From NCBI RefSeq assembly GCF_009831455.1, contig NZ_WOWO01000003.1:620001-684000 (forward strand): DNA of 64,000 nucleotides, read 5' to 3'. Under the pieces are notes generated by a model, which saw nothing but the letters and a program-made list of their open reading frames with translations, did no database searches and had not been told where the DNA came from. Positions 28,512-38,107 of the stretch are shown one piece after another (within the stretch, counting starts at the first letter, position 1; every line of letters starts with the position of its first letter). Position numbers and translations under genes: made by a program. The DNA comes from Salinirussus salinus (GTDB lineage Archaea > Halobacteriota > Halobacteria > Halobacteriales > Haloarculaceae).

Positions 28512-29867
28512 CTACTCGACGAGCGGGCTCCCGTCGGCGCGGGGGCCGAGTTCGGGGCCATGGGGAGTGTCGTCGGGGTCGACCCGCCGGCGCTCGGTGT
28601 AGTCGGTCGAGCGCTCGACGGGCACCCGGCCGACCGCGGTGATCATCTCGACGTACTCCGCGACCGAGCGCGCCTCGCCGTAGTCACCGCCGGCGCGTTT
28701 GGTGATCTCCTCGCTCAGGATGGTGCCCATGAAGTCGTCGGCGCCACAGGAGAGCATCTTCAGCCCCTGTTCGTCGCCGTATTTCACCCAGGAGGACTGG
28801 ATGTGGTCGATATTGTCCAGATACAGCCGCGAGACGGCGATCATCAACTCGTCCTCGTGGGCGGAAGCGCCGGTCTCGACCATCCCGCGCTCGTGGAGCG
28901 GGGTGTCGGGGTGGATGAAGGAGAGAGGGACGAACTCGGTGATGTTGTCGGTGCGGTCCTGCAGGCGGCGGATGACGTCGAGGTGTTCGACGCGGTGGCG
29001 CTCGTTCTCGACGTGGCCGTACATGATAGTCGCGGTGGTGGGGAGCCCGACCTCGGCGGCGCCCTCCATCGCTTCGACCCACTCGCCGGTGTCGATCTTT
29101 CCCGGGCAGATCACGTCCCGGACCTCGTCGACGAGTATCTCCGCGGCGGTGCCCGGCACCGAATCGAGTCCGGCCTCGGCCAGCCGGCCGTAGACCTCCT
29201 CGTAGGACCAGTCGGTCCCCCGGCGGGCGTGGTACCCCTCCTCGGGAGTCATCGAGTGGACGTGGAGGTCGTCGACGCTCATCGCCCGCATCTGCTCGAC
29301 GTAGGTCCCGGGGTCGACCTCGTAGCGGTCCGGGGACTTGTAGTTGAGGTCGCCGCGGTCGCTGGCCTCCAGCAGTTCGCGGTGCTCTTCGTCCAGCGCG
29401 AAGGCGGGATGCAGCCCGGAGACGGAGGTCACCTCGTAGATGCCACGGTCGACCGCCTCGGCGACGATCCGGCGGGACTCCTCGGGCGTCTTGGTGAAGC
29501 CGCCGTGGTCGCCGTCGTGCTCGTCGAGGAACTGCTCGGAGCGGTCCTTGAAGTTACAGAACAGACAGCCCGTGTTGCACGCGGTGGTGACGTTGTTGTT
29601 GAGGTTGGCGACGAAGGTGACCTCGTCGCCGACCACCTCCGCGCGGCGGCGGTCGGCGGCCTCGAGGACGAGCTCCTTGCGCTCGAGGTCGATCCCATCG
29701 CGGTCGGTTCCGGTGGTGAGGAGTTCGACACCGTCGGCGACCGAGAGGCGCTCGCCCGCGCGGGCCTTCGCCAGCGCGTTCTCGAAGGACTGGTCCGTCT
29801 CCGGCCGGTACTCGAAGGAGAACTGCTCGCGGGGGACGTTCGGACGTACCCGGGACGGAGTGGCCAT
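28512..29867 (-). CDS. cofH: Fo synthase subunit CofH
   Basis: A 451-residue radical-SAM enzyme acting with CofG to make Fo. ACNTGCLFCNF provides the CxxxCxxC cluster ligands, and MYGHVENERHR is a conserved CofH motif. The ATG at 29865-29867 (MATPSRVRPNV) was chosen as a typical start. It lies 1.1 kb from cofG on the opposite strand, separated by the regulator and a small membrane gene. Confidence 0.93.
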   Translation of the reverse strand: MATPSRVRPNVPREQFSFEYRPETDQSFENALAKARAGERLSVADGVELLTTGTDRDGIDLERKELVLEAADRRRAEVVGDEVTFVANLNNNVTTACNTGCLFCNFKDRSEQFLDEHDGDHGGFTKTPEESRRIVAEAVDRGIYEVTSVSGLHPAFALDEEHRELLEASDRGDLNYKSPDRYEVDPGTYVEQMRAMSVDDLHVHSMTPEEGYHARRGTDWSYEEVYGRLAEAGLDSVPGTAAEILVDEVRDVICPGKIDTGEWVEAMEGAAEVGLPTTATIMYGHVENERHRVEHLDVIRRLQDRTDNITEFVPLSFIHPDTPLHERGMVETGASAHEDELMIAVSRLYLDNIDHIQSSWVKYGDEQGLKMLSCGADDFMGTILSEEITKRAGGDYGEARSVAEYVEMITAVGRVPVERSTDYTERRRVDPDDTPHGPELGPRADGSPLVE

Positions 29868-29990
29868 CACCGGTGAAACGGCGGTCCGGAATAAAAACAC
29901 ACGGGTCCCTGCGGAACTGGCCGGCCTCTGGGACGGAGCGGGGCGGATGGACGGCCCGACGGCGGGACGCCAGTCGCCGTCGGTCGAGGG

Positions 29991-31283
29991 TCAGTCGCCG
30001 GCCGCCGGGATTCCGGCGGCGTCGGTGACGGTCTCGCCGACCTGGGTGTAGACGAGCACGAGCCCCGCGGCCCCGCCGAGGGTGGCGACCACGAAGGGGG
30101 TCGCGAAGCCGAAGCCGACCAGAATGCCCGAAAAGAGCGTCCCGAAGGCGATCCCGAGGCCGAAGCCCATCGTCAGCAGCGACAGCGTCGAGCCGGACTG
30201 CCCCTCCTTCGCGAGGTCGCCCGCGAGCGCTAGCGAGGGGGCAAAGACCGCCGCCACCGCGACCCCCTGGACGAACCGCAACAGGACCATCAGTTCCGAG
30301 GAAGTCACGAAACCCTGCGCGAGCGTCGCCGGCAACAACAGGACGAACCCGCCGAGCAGGAACGGCCGGCGGCCGTAGCGGTCGCTGAGCCGGCCAAGCG
30401 GGAGCTGGAAGAGCACGTTCGCCAGCACCGTGGCCCCGAACTGGACGGCGAAGAGGAAGTCACTCTGGCCGAGCCGGGCGTTGATCGCGTTGGCGAGGGG
30501 GGCGAAGATGGCGAAGCTGAGCGCCATCACCGCCGTCGCGAGCCCGAGGGCGAACACCGGGTCCAGCCCTGGACCGTCGGGGTTGCGGACGGCAAGCGAG
30601 AGGTCCTCGCCGGCCTCGGCCTCGGCCTGCTCGGGGTCCTCGATGAGGAGGGTGACCAGCGCGAAGCTGCCGAGTGCGCCGACCACGGCGACGAGGAAGG
30701 CGGCGTCGAACCCCGAAACGTCGACGCCCGCCAGCCGGTATGGACCGGCCGCGAGGACGACTCCCGCGACGAGCGGGCCAGTGCCGAAACCCAGCAGCCG
30801 GAAGGTGTTGTACAGCCCGAAGTTCCCCCCGCGCTGGTCCGCCTCGGAGTACTCGTTGACCAGCGCGACCGTCATTGGGACGGTGAACGCGGCCCCGATA
30901 CCCTGCAGCGCGCGCAGCGCCAGGATCGAGACGTAGTCGGTGAGGAAGATGTAGCCGGCACTGCCGACCGCGACCAGCGCCAGCCCGAAGAGCAGGTAGA
31001 CCTTCCGCTTGCCGGTCCGGTCGGAGAGCCGGCCGGTGAAGGGCTGGCCGAGGCTATTGAGGAAGCCAAACAGCGAGAGCACGACGCCGATGAGCAGCGC
31101 GGAGGTCAGCGAGAACTCGACGGGGCCAAGCGTTATCGTCCCGCCAATGAAGGCCGGAAGGTCGACGACCCGCTCGATGTACAGCGGGAGCACGACCACG
31201 AGAAAGGAGTTGGCGACCGCGTCGACCATCCGCGCCAGCGCCAGCGTCAGGATCCGCGCGTCGAGGTCGAAGTCCAACGCCAT
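29991..31283 (-). CDS. MFS transporter
   Basis: A 430-residue carrier with 12 predicted membrane segments. The conserved A-loop after helix 2 reads GRLSDRTGKRKVYLL, and the equivalent loop of the second half GRLSDRYGRRPFLLGG. The substrate is unknown. ATG at 31281-31283; a GTG immediately upstream is also in frame. Confidence 0.93.
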   Translation of the reverse strand: MALDFDLDARILTLALARMVDAVANSFLVVVLPLYIERVVDLPAFIGGTITLGPVEFSLTSALLIGVVLSLFGFLNSLGQPFTGRLSDRTGKRKVYLLFGLALVAVGSAGYIFLTDYVSILALRALQGIGAAFTVPMTVALVNEYSEADQRGGNFGLYNTFRLLGFGTGPLVAGVVLAAGPYRLAGVDVSGFDAAFLVAVVGALGSFALVTLLIEDPEQAEAEAGEDLSLAVRNPDGPGLDPVFALGLATAVMALSFAIFAPLANAINARLGQSDFLFAVQFGATVLANVLFQLPLGRLSDRYGRRPFLLGGFVLLLPATLAQGFVTSSELMVLLRFVQGVAVAAVFAPSLALAGDLAKEGQSGSTLSLLTMGFGLGIAFGTLFSGILVGFGFATPFVVATLGGAAGLVLVYTQVGETVTDAAGIPAAGD

Positions 31284-31415
31284 CACCCCGATCCAGGGCG
31301 TTCTCCCGTATCAGCGTGTCCACTCCGGTCCGCCCAGCGACGCTGACACGAGGGGACGGGGCGCCAGCGGCCACGAGACAGCACGCTCTTGTCGACGGCC
31401 GCCCAGGGGCTCACC

Positions 31416-33038
31416 ATGATACACCAGCACGGGGGGCGCCCCTACGAGTGGGTCGGCTCGCTGAGCGAGCGGCGGGCGCAGCTCTCGCCGGACCGGGTCG
31501 GGCTCGTCGACGCCGACACCGGGACGGAGTACACCTACGCCGAACTCGACCGGCGGGCCAACCGAACGGTCCGGCTGCTCCGCGAGCGCGGCGTCGGGAA
31601 GGGCGACCGGGTCGCCGCGGTCTCCCGGAACCGGCCGGCGATGGTGGACCTGTACTTCGCGACCGGGAAAGTCGGCGCGGTGCTGGCCCCGCTCTCCCAC
31701 CGGCTCGCACCCCCCGAACTCGGGGCGATGCTCGACGACGTGGAGCCGGCGGCGCTGGTCGTCGAGGAGCCCTTCGAGAACGAGGTCCGCGAGGCACTGA
31801 CCGGCGAGGAGTACACCGCCGACGTGCCGCCGCTGGTCGGCCTCCCGGCCGACGGGAGCTCCACCGGCGACGACACCGGCGCTGCCGCCGCGTTCGCCGA
31901 CCCGGTCGACGGCGAGGGCTGGACGCCCTACGCGGAGGCACGCCCCGCCGACGACAGCCCCGTCGAGACCGTCGAGGTGGCGCTGGAGGACCCCCACCTC
32001 TTTCTTCATACTGGCGGGTCGACCGGCCTGCCGAAGGAGGTCGTCCAGACCCACGGGGGGATCGCCTGGAACGCGTTCAACACGGTGCTGTCGTGGGGGT
32101 TGCGCCCCGACGACGTGACTCCGATGGTGTTCCCGATGTTCCACACCGGGGGCTGGAACGTCCTGACGATCCCCTTCTTCCATCTCGGCGGGACGGTCAT
32201 CATCTCCCGGGACTTCGACCCCGGCGAGGTGCTTGACCTGGTCGACAGCCGGGACTGTTCGGTGCTCGTGGCCGTCCCCGCCGTCCTCCGCTTCATGGTC
32301 GAGGACGACGACTGGGAGGCGACCGATCTCTCCTCGATCCGCTTCGCGAAGAGCGGCGGCGGCCCCTGCCGGGACAGCATCATCGAGGCCTGGGCCGACC
32401 GCGGCGTCGACCTCTCGCAGGGGTACGGGCTGACCGAGTGTGGCCCAAACAACTTCGCGATGCCCGACGACTTCGACCGCGAGAAGACCGCGAGCATCGG
32501 GATGCCCGGCCTCTACGTCGACGCCCGCGTGGTCGACGACGAGGGGAGCGAACTCCCCGCGGGTGAGGTCGGCGAACTCGAACTCGCCAGCCCCCACGCC
32601 GGCGACGGCTACTGGAACAACCCCGAGGAGACTGCGGAGGCCTTCGGCACCGAAGAGGAGACCGACGCGTGGGTCTCGACTGGGGACCTGGCTCGGGTCG
32701 ACGGGGAGGGGTACTACTACATCGAGGGGCGCAAGAAGAACATGTTCGTCTCCGGCGGCGAGAACGTCTACCCGCCGGAGGTCGAGAACGTCCTCGCCGG
32801 CCACCCGAAGGTCGAGGAGGTGGTCGTCGTCCCCGTCGACGACGAGACCTGGGGGCAGGTCGGGAAGGCCGTCGTCCAGGGCGACGACTCCCTGACGCTG
32901 GAGGAACTTCAGGAGTACGCCGAGGGGCGTCTGGCCGGGTTCAAGACTCCCCGGCACCTGGCCTTCGTCGACGAGATGCCCACCAGCGGCCCCTCGAAGA
33001 TCGACCGCGGGGCCATCGAGGAGGCATACGGCGACTAG
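31416..33038 (+). CDS. Acyl-CoA synthetase (AMP-dependent)
   Basis: A 540-residue adenylate-forming enzyme that activates a carboxylic acid to its CoA ester. The P-loop motif is the variant LHTGGSTGLPKEV, in place of the usual TSGTTGxPKG; the A5 motif is GYGLTECGPN; and the A8-A10 region is STGDLARVDGEGYYYIEGR and PTSGPSKIDR with the catalytic lysine. A TTG nine codons upstream could be the start, but ATG at 31416 is more likely. Confidence 0.92.
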   Translation: MIHQHGGRPYEWVGSLSERRAQLSPDRVGLVDADTGTEYTYAELDRRANRTVRLLRERGVGKGDRVAAVSRNRPAMVDLYFATGKVGAVLAPLSHRLAPPELGAMLDDVEPAALVVEEPFENEVREALTGEEYTADVPPLVGLPADGSSTGDDTGAAAAFADPVDGEGWTPYAEARPADDSPVETVEVALEDPHLFLHTGGSTGLPKEVVQTHGGIAWNAFNTVLSWGLRPDDVTPMVFPMFHTGGWNVLTIPFFHLGGTVIISRDFDPGEVLDLVDSRDCSVLVAVPAVLRFMVEDDDWEATDLSSIRFAKSGGGPCRDSIIEAWADRGVDLSQGYGLTECGPNNFAMPDDFDREKTASIGMPGLYVDARVVDDEGSELPAGEVGELELASPHAGDGYWNNPEETAEAFGTEEETDAWVSTGDLARVDGEGYYYIEGRKKNMFVSGGENVYPPEVENVLAGHPKVEEVVVVPVDDETWGQVGKAVVQGDDSLTLEELQEYAEGRLAGFKTPRHLAFVDEMPTSGPSKIDRGAIEEAYGD

Positions 33039-33093
33039 TCGGGCGCCGCGGCCGGGCCGAGCGCTGCAGTCAGGACGAGCGCCGCGACCCCGG

Positions 33094-34155
33094 TCAGGCG
33101 CCGTGGTGTCGCGTGACCAGGTAGAGCACGAACGACGAGAGCCAGTGGGCGCCGTCGTAGTCGTCGGTGAAAGCCTCCCGTAGCCCCGCTTCGGCGTGGT
33201 CGCGCGCGCTCGCTTCCAGCACCGTCGCCGTCGGACCGTCGAGTGCGACCGCCAGGTCCGCGAGACACCACGCCCGCGCGAGGTTCAGGCCGACGAAATG
33301 TAGCGCGACGCCGTCTTCGTCGTCCTCGACCGCGACCGGTTCCGGCAGCGCCTCGCGGGGGCGTTCGGCCACGTCGGGCAGGAAGCTCTCGAACCACGGC
33401 TCGAACTCCCCGTCGTCGAGCACCCGCTGCATCAGACTCGCTTCGGTCAGCGCCGGCGAGAGGAAGTCCCAGCTCAGCGGCTCGTACCCGAGCGGGTAGT
33501 CGGTGTCCTCGGCGTAGAACCGCCGGGCAGTCTCCCGTGTTTCCGCGGCCAGGTCGCCGTCGCCGACCCCCGTCGCGTAGTCAAGCACCGCCCCGAGTGC
33601 GAACGCGGAGTTGTGGTGGGTGCCGACCCGGAACGGGCGCTCCTGAGTGAGAAATTCCGAGCGGGTGAGGTCGCGGATCCGCTCCTCGAGCGGCGCGAGG
33701 GTCGCCCGCCACTCCGCTCCCTGCGGGTCGTCCCAGGCGTCGAGTTCGGCGGCCAGACGCAGGAACCACGCCCAGCCGTAAGGGTTCTCGAAGCCGCCGC
33801 CCTCGAACTGTTCGAGTTCCGTCTCGACGTTGGCCGCCGTCACTCTGTCGTCGATGCTCCGGCGGATTTCGGCCCCGTCGGGGTGGCCGTCGAACAGCCG
33901 GAGCTGGCGGACCAGACACCAGTGGCTGTGGACCGCGGAGTGCCAGTCGTAACAGCCATAGAAGACCGGCGACCGCTCGGCCGGTCGGGGGTTGCCCTCC
34001 GGCGAGTCGACGGCCCGCCCGTGGTGGGGGAACTCGGTGTCGACCGACTCCAGCGGGTACCGTGCGAGCGTCTCGACCACCTCGGACGTGAGCCAGCCGC
34101 CCCTCCCCGAGAGCAGCGTCTCCGTGTCGGTGACCTCGAGTGGATTCACGGGCAT
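33094..34155 (-). CDS. DUF2891 family protein
   Basis: A 353-residue protein. FYGCYDWHSAVHSHWCLVR is the family hallmark, and the fold is an alpha/alpha toroid similar to glycoside hydrolases and squalene cyclases. SWDFLSPALTEASLMQRVL is a second conserved box. The activity is unknown. ATG at 34153-34155. Confidence 0.87.
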   Translation of the reverse strand: MPVNPLEVTDTETLLSGRGGWLTSEVVETLARYPLESVDTEFPHHGRAVDSPEGNPRPAERSPVFYGCYDWHSAVHSHWCLVRQLRLFDGHPDGAEIRRSIDDRVTAANVETELEQFEGGGFENPYGWAWFLRLAAELDAWDDPQGAEWRATLAPLEERIRDLTRSEFLTQERPFRVGTHHNSAFALGAVLDYATGVGDGDLAAETRETARRFYAEDTDYPLGYEPLSWDFLSPALTEASLMQRVLDDGEFEPWFESFLPDVAERPREALPEPVAVEDDEDGVALHFVGLNLARAWCLADLAVALDGPTATVLEASARDHAEAGLREAFTDDYDGAHWLSSFVLYLVTRHHGA

Positions 34156-34255
34156 ACTGGCGACCGCCCGGTATTTTATGCTGTGGTTGCCCGACTCACG
34201 GTGACGAACGGCGCGGAGCCGACTGCTTTTGGTCGCGCGGCCCCGAGAGGGGAGT

Positions 34256-34873
34256 ATGCGCCGGTCCCCGGTCCTCGAGACCCTGGCGGTGATGCTCGCG
34301 GTCTTCGTCCTCCAGGTCGCGCTGGGCGTGCTCGGGCAGGCGGGTGCACTCGCGGCGAGCGCGGTCACCGTCGTGGCCGAGCCCTGGACGCTCGCCACGA
34401 GCGTCTACGCCCACGCGGGGCCGGGCCACCTGGTGGCGAACGCGGTCGCGCTGGCGGTCGTCGGCCCGCTGGTGGCCCGCCGGACGACCCGCGCCCGGTT
34501 CCACGCCTTCTTCCTCGCGACCGGGATGGCGGCGGTGCTCGCGGAGCTTGCCGTCGGCGGGGTGTGGGGGCAGCCGCCGGTCGTGCTTGGGGCCAGCGGT
34601 GCGGTGTTCGCGCTCGTGGGTTACCTGCTCACGGGCAACCGGCTTGCGGGCGCCGTCCTCGACTGGGTCGACCTCTCCCCGAGGGCGAAGCTGCTCGGGC
34701 TGGCCGTCCTGGTCGTCGGCCTGACGCTCGTTACGGGCTCGTCACGGGCCGCGCTGGTGGCCCACGCTGCCGGGCTGACGCTGGGGCTGGTCGCCGGCCG
34801 GCTGGGCGTGCTCGACAGCCGTCGCGGAGCCGACCGGGGGTCACAGCAGGTCCGCGACCTCCAGCGGGACTGA
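34256..34873 (+). CDS. Rhomboid-family intramembrane serine protease
   Basis: A 205-residue protein with about six membrane segments. GASGAVFALVG has the catalytic serine (GxSG), AHAGPGHLVANAVAL is the conserved loop 1, and the catalytic histidine lies in ALVAHAAGLTLG. The substrates are unknown. Its last 33 bases overlap the end of the convergent DUF5784 gene. Confidence 0.88.
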   Translation: MRRSPVLETLAVMLAVFVLQVALGVLGQAGALAASAVTVVAEPWTLATSVYAHAGPGHLVANAVALAVVGPLVARRTTRARFHAFFLATGMAAVLAELAVGGVWGQPPVVLGASGAVFALVGYLLTGNRLAGAVLDWVDLSPRAKLLGLAVLVVGLTLVTGSSRAALVAHAAGLTLGLVAGRLGVLDSRRGADRGSQQVRDLQRD

Positions 34874-35830
34874 GCCGCGGGTGTACCCCGAGAGGCTCCC
34901 GTCGGGCCGGTAGCGGTAGACCACTGTCGGCTCGTAGCCCACGGCCGGGCGCTCGCCCATCACCGCCGACCACTCGTCGTCACGGAAGGAGGTACAGTCC
35001 ACGAGCAGCGTCGCCCCCTCGTGGGCACGGAGCTGGTCGCTGGTCTTGCCGTCGACGGTCTCCCGGAGGGCGGCGGCGGGCGTGCCCGCCCGGCGGTTCC
35101 CGGGGGGCTGGGGCCGGGTCACCTCCACGAGCGTGTGGCCGTCGACCCGGAAGTCCAGGGCGTGCCCGGAGTCGAGTTCGACCTCGGGCGCGAGGTCGTG
35201 ACCGGCATCGTCCAGGAGCTTCGCGGCGTCGAACTCGCCCATGGTCGCCCGCATGCGCGTGCGGTCGAACTGCTCGCTGGTGCCCAGTTTGGTCGCCATC
35301 GTGTACCGGTAGTCGTCGAGCAGCCCCGTCGCCAGCAGGTCGTCGTAGAAGGTCACTCCCTCCTCGCGGCCGGCGTCGGGGAAGCCGGCGGCGTCCTCGG
35401 CGAAAAAGCGGCGGGTGACCTCCCGGCCGTCCTTCGAGAAGAAGACCGGCAGAAAGAACCACGAGAGCACCTCGTAGTCGGCCAGCCAGGGGTCCTCGAC
35501 CTCCAGTGTGGCGAGCAGCTCGCGCTGTGCCCACTCGGCCACTTCGTCGGGGGCCTCCTCGAAGCTGTACTTCTCGGTCTTCCAGAGCGTCTTGGGCGTC
35601 TCGGTGTTGCCGAGCCACCACGCTCCGTCGCCGTTTTCGGCCCAGGCAAAGAGCGCGAGGTCGCCGTTGTCCATCTCCAGCCGCCGGGCGTCGTGTCCAG
35701 CCGGGGGGGCGAACCACGGGCTGGCGAGGTCGGCCCCGAAGCGGCCGTCGAGCGGGTTGTAGAGGGCGTTCCGGACGCGGTCGAGGTGCCAGCGGTCGGT
35801 CGCGCGCCGGAAGCGGATCGGGCCTGCCAC
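34841..35830 (-). CDS. DUF5784-like haloarchaeal protein
   Basis: A 329-residue acidic soluble protein matching the haloarchaeal family DUF5784: FRRATDRWHLDRVRNALYNP near the start. Function unknown. GTG at 35828-35830 was chosen because conserved sequence begins here (MAGPIRFRRATD). It overlaps the convergent rhomboid gene by 33 bases, tail to tail. Confidence 0.75.
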   Translation of the reverse strand: MAGPIRFRRATDRWHLDRVRNALYNPLDGRFGADLASPWFAPPAGHDARRLEMDNGDLALFAWAENGDGAWWLGNTETPKTLWKTEKYSFEEAPDEVAEWAQRELLATLEVEDPWLADYEVLSWFFLPVFFSKDGREVTRRFFAEDAAGFPDAGREEGVTFYDDLLATGLLDDYRYTMATKLGTSEQFDRTRMRATMGEFDAAKLLDDAGHDLAPEVELDSGHALDFRVDGHTLVEVTRPQPPGNRRAGTPAAALRETVDGKTSDQLRAHEGATLLVDCTSFRDDEWSAVMGERPAVGYEPTVVYRYRPDGSLSGYTRGSVPLEVADLL

Positions 35831-35954
35831 ACTCTCCGTACGCGGGCGGGACGGGAGAGGCTTGCGCTTGGTGGCGTTTCGGGACCAGCCCCTGTCGTCT
35901 GCCCCCACCGTTAGATTGATACTTACCAGCCGGTAAGCGTGAGTGTGGTAACCA

Positions 35955-36125
35955 ATGTCGATGGGCTCATATGACGAAGCGGAGCACGAGCGCCGCGAAC
36001 GGAAAAACAGCGAAGTCGACGCCAACTTCGACGACGAGCGGGCGGAACACGACGGCCAGGTCGAGTACGAGGGTGGCGAGTCGGCCGAGGAGCTTCTCGA
36101 CCAGTTCAAGCGGATTCAGTCCTGA
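35955..36125 (+). CDS. DUF5786-like small acidic protein
   Basis: A 56-residue protein starting MSMGSYDEAEHERRERKNS and ending AEELLDQFKRIQS. It fits a small, highly conserved haloarchaeal family (DUF5786) of unknown function. It overlaps the convergent membrane protein gene by 10 bases. Confidence 0.8.
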   Translation: MSMGSYDEAEHERRERKNSEVDANFDDERAEHDGQVEYEGGESAEELLDQFKRIQS

Positions 36126-36832
36126 CCGCGCGAGAGCAGTATCGCGAGGCCGGTGACCGCCGACACCGCCAGCACGTGTCCGACGACGGCCGCAAGCAGG
36201 ACCGGCTGGCCGAGGACGAACGGGACCAGCGCCAGCTGCGTGAGGCCGAAGCCGAGCGTCCCCAGATCCGCCCGCAGGAGCTGACGGCGCGTCTCGTCGT
36301 CGAAGCGAAACCGGACCGACCGCCACAGCGCGACCACGCTTGCCCACCAGCCCGTCCCGATCCGGTAGCAGACGTCCCACAGCACCAGCAGCGTGAGATA
36401 GACGACCAGCACGGGCGGTTCCGGGCCGAACAGCGTCCCCACCAGCGACGCTCCCCCCATCTGCGGGTCGTAGACGAACAGGTGGGTCACGAGCGCGACG
36501 TAGGCCAGCACCGAGAGGACGACCTCGACGTTCGAGCCAAAGAGCAGCCGGCGGTAGGCCTCGGGGACGTCGGCCTCGCGGGTCTGGCGGGCGATCCGCA
36601 GCATCTCCGCGCTGCCCAGCGTCGCGACGACCACAGCGACCGTCCCCGCGACGGCGGCCGTCCAGAGCCCGTAGACCCACGCCAGAAGGAGGATGGCGCC
36701 CTCGAAGACGGTGAACTGGATGGCAAGCGCCAGCCCCGGCGAGACGTCCACGCCCGGGAGCGCGCCGATGATCCCTTCGTAGACCCAGGTCTCCCCGTAC
36801 CGCGTCCCCGGGGACTCCCCCCCAGCGGTCAC
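36116..36832 (-). CDS. Multi-pass membrane protein
   Basis: A 238-residue protein with about six membrane segments (for example FTVFEGAILLLAWVYGLWT and VVYLTLLVLWDVCYRIG). Found in haloarchaea, function unknown. GTG at 36830-36832 overlaps the stop of the upstream NAD-binding gene by four bases, so the two are probably co-translated. Confidence 0.75.
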   Translation of the reverse strand: MTAGGESPGTRYGETWVYEGIIGALPGVDVSPGLALAIQFTVFEGAILLLAWVYGLWTAAVAGTVAVVVATLGSAEMLRIARQTREADVPEAYRRLLFGSNVEVVLSVLAYVALVTHLFVYDPQMGGASLVGTLFGPEPPVLVVYLTLLVLWDVCYRIGTGWWASVVALWRSVRFRFDDETRRQLLRADLGTLGFGLTQLALVPFVLGQPVLLAAVVGHVLAVSAVTGLAILLSRGQD

Positions 36833-37752
36833 GGCGAGGCCCCCACCTCCGCGAGCGGGCGGTAGTCCTCGACCGTGAGAGCCCGGCGGACCGCCTCGTC
36901 GTAGGGTGTCAGGTCCACGTCGACGAGGTCGGTGATCGCGTCGTCGCCGACGACGACGGGGTTTTTCAGCCCGTCGATCAGCGGCCGGGCGACGTGGAAG
37001 TCCACGTCGGTCACCAGCCCGACCCAGTAGGAGGACAGCCGGGGGGTCAGGACGGGCACCGAGATGATGAACGGTTCGCGCCGGCCCATGACGCGGGCGG
37101 TGGTCCGGAGGATCTGCTCGTAGGTGAGCACGTCCGGTCCACCGACCTCGAAGGTCCCGCCGGCGGTCTCGGGGGCGTCGAGGACGCCCACCAGATAGGC
37201 GAGCACGTCGTCGATAGCGATGGGCTGGCACTCGTTGCGGACCCACCGCGGGGTGACCATCACCGGGAGCCGGCTGGCGAGCTGGCGGATCATGTCGAAG
37301 CTGGCCGACCCGTCGCCGATTATCACTGCCGCCCGCAGCGTCGTCAGCTCGTACTCCCCGGCGGCGAGGACCGACTCGACCTCCCGTCTGGATTCCAGGT
37401 GATGGGAGAGGTCCTCGCCCTCCTCGCCGAGCCCGCCCAGGTAGACCACGCGCTCGACGCCGGCGGCGTCGGCCGCGTCCCGGAAGTTCGCGGCCGCGCG
37501 CCGGTCGCGCTCGGCGAAGTCTTCGCCGGCCCGCATCGAGTGGATCAGGTAGTAGGCGGCCTCGACGCCCTCGAGACAGTCCTCGAAGCTCCCGGGCTCG
37601 AGCACGTCGCCCTCACAGACCGTCACGCCGTCGGGGGCGTCGTACCGGCCGGCGTCCCGGACCAGCGCCCGCACGTCGTGACCCGCCTCGAGGAGCGCCG
37701 GGACCAGCCGCCCGCCGACGAAGCCCGTCGCTCCCGTGACCAGTACGCGCAT
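36829..37752 (-). CDS. NAD(P)H-binding SDR-like protein (atypical, NmrA/YwnB-like)
   Basis: A 307-residue Rossmann protein. MRVLVTGATGFVGGRLVPAL binds the dinucleotide, and ERVVYLGGLGEEGEDLSHHL replaces the usual YxxxK. The C-terminal half has FEVGGPDVLTYEQIL as in quinone-/NADH-dehydrogenase-associated epimerase-like proteins. It heads a two-gene unit with the membrane protein. Confidence 0.87.
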   Translation of the reverse strand: MRVLVTGATGFVGGRLVPALLEAGHDVRALVRDAGRYDAPDGVTVCEGDVLEPGSFEDCLEGVEAAYYLIHSMRAGEDFAERDRRAAANFRDAADAAGVERVVYLGGLGEEGEDLSHHLESRREVESVLAAGEYELTTLRAAVIIGDGSASFDMIRQLASRLPVMVTPRWVRNECQPIAIDDVLAYLVGVLDAPETAGGTFEVGGPDVLTYEQILRTTARVMGRREPFIISVPVLTPRLSSYWVGLVTDVDFHVARPLIDGLKNPVVVGDDAITDLVDVDLTPYDEAVRRALTVEDYRPLAEVGASP

Positions 37753-37849
37753 ACCTGTCTCTCGTGGTCAGCAGTCTTACGGGTTGTGCCGGACCCGTCC
37801 CCGCCGGCACGCCCGGAAACCCCTTGCCGCTGGGGTCCGGAGGGCAACC

Positions 37850-38065
37850 ATGGCACGCCAGCCGTGTGACGGGTGCGGGAAGCAGGTCTCTATCGCCGGC
37901 GGCATCGCGAACCTCTGGACGCTGGAGGCCGACGAGACCGGCGGGATCCAGCTCGAACTCGCCGACGGCAGCGACCACTTTCTCTGTTACGAGTGCATGG
38001 AGCGGCTGCCCGACGACCGCGAGCCGACCGCCGAGGACGTCGAGGCGCTTCCCGGCGCGGAGTGA
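37850..38065 (+). CDS. Small zinc-ribbon protein
   Basis: A 71-residue protein with CDGCGKQV and CYECMERL, two CxxC knuckles that should bind one zinc. Found in haloarchaea, function unknown. It precedes the helicase gene by 42 bases in the same direction. Confidence 0.75.
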   Translation: MARQPCDGCGKQVSIAGGIANLWTLEADETGGIQLELADGSDHFLCYECMERLPDDREPTAEDVEALPGAE

Positions 38066-38107
38066 CCGAGCGGGGGACTTATCTCCGGCCCGGTCCCCGG
38101 AACGTGT

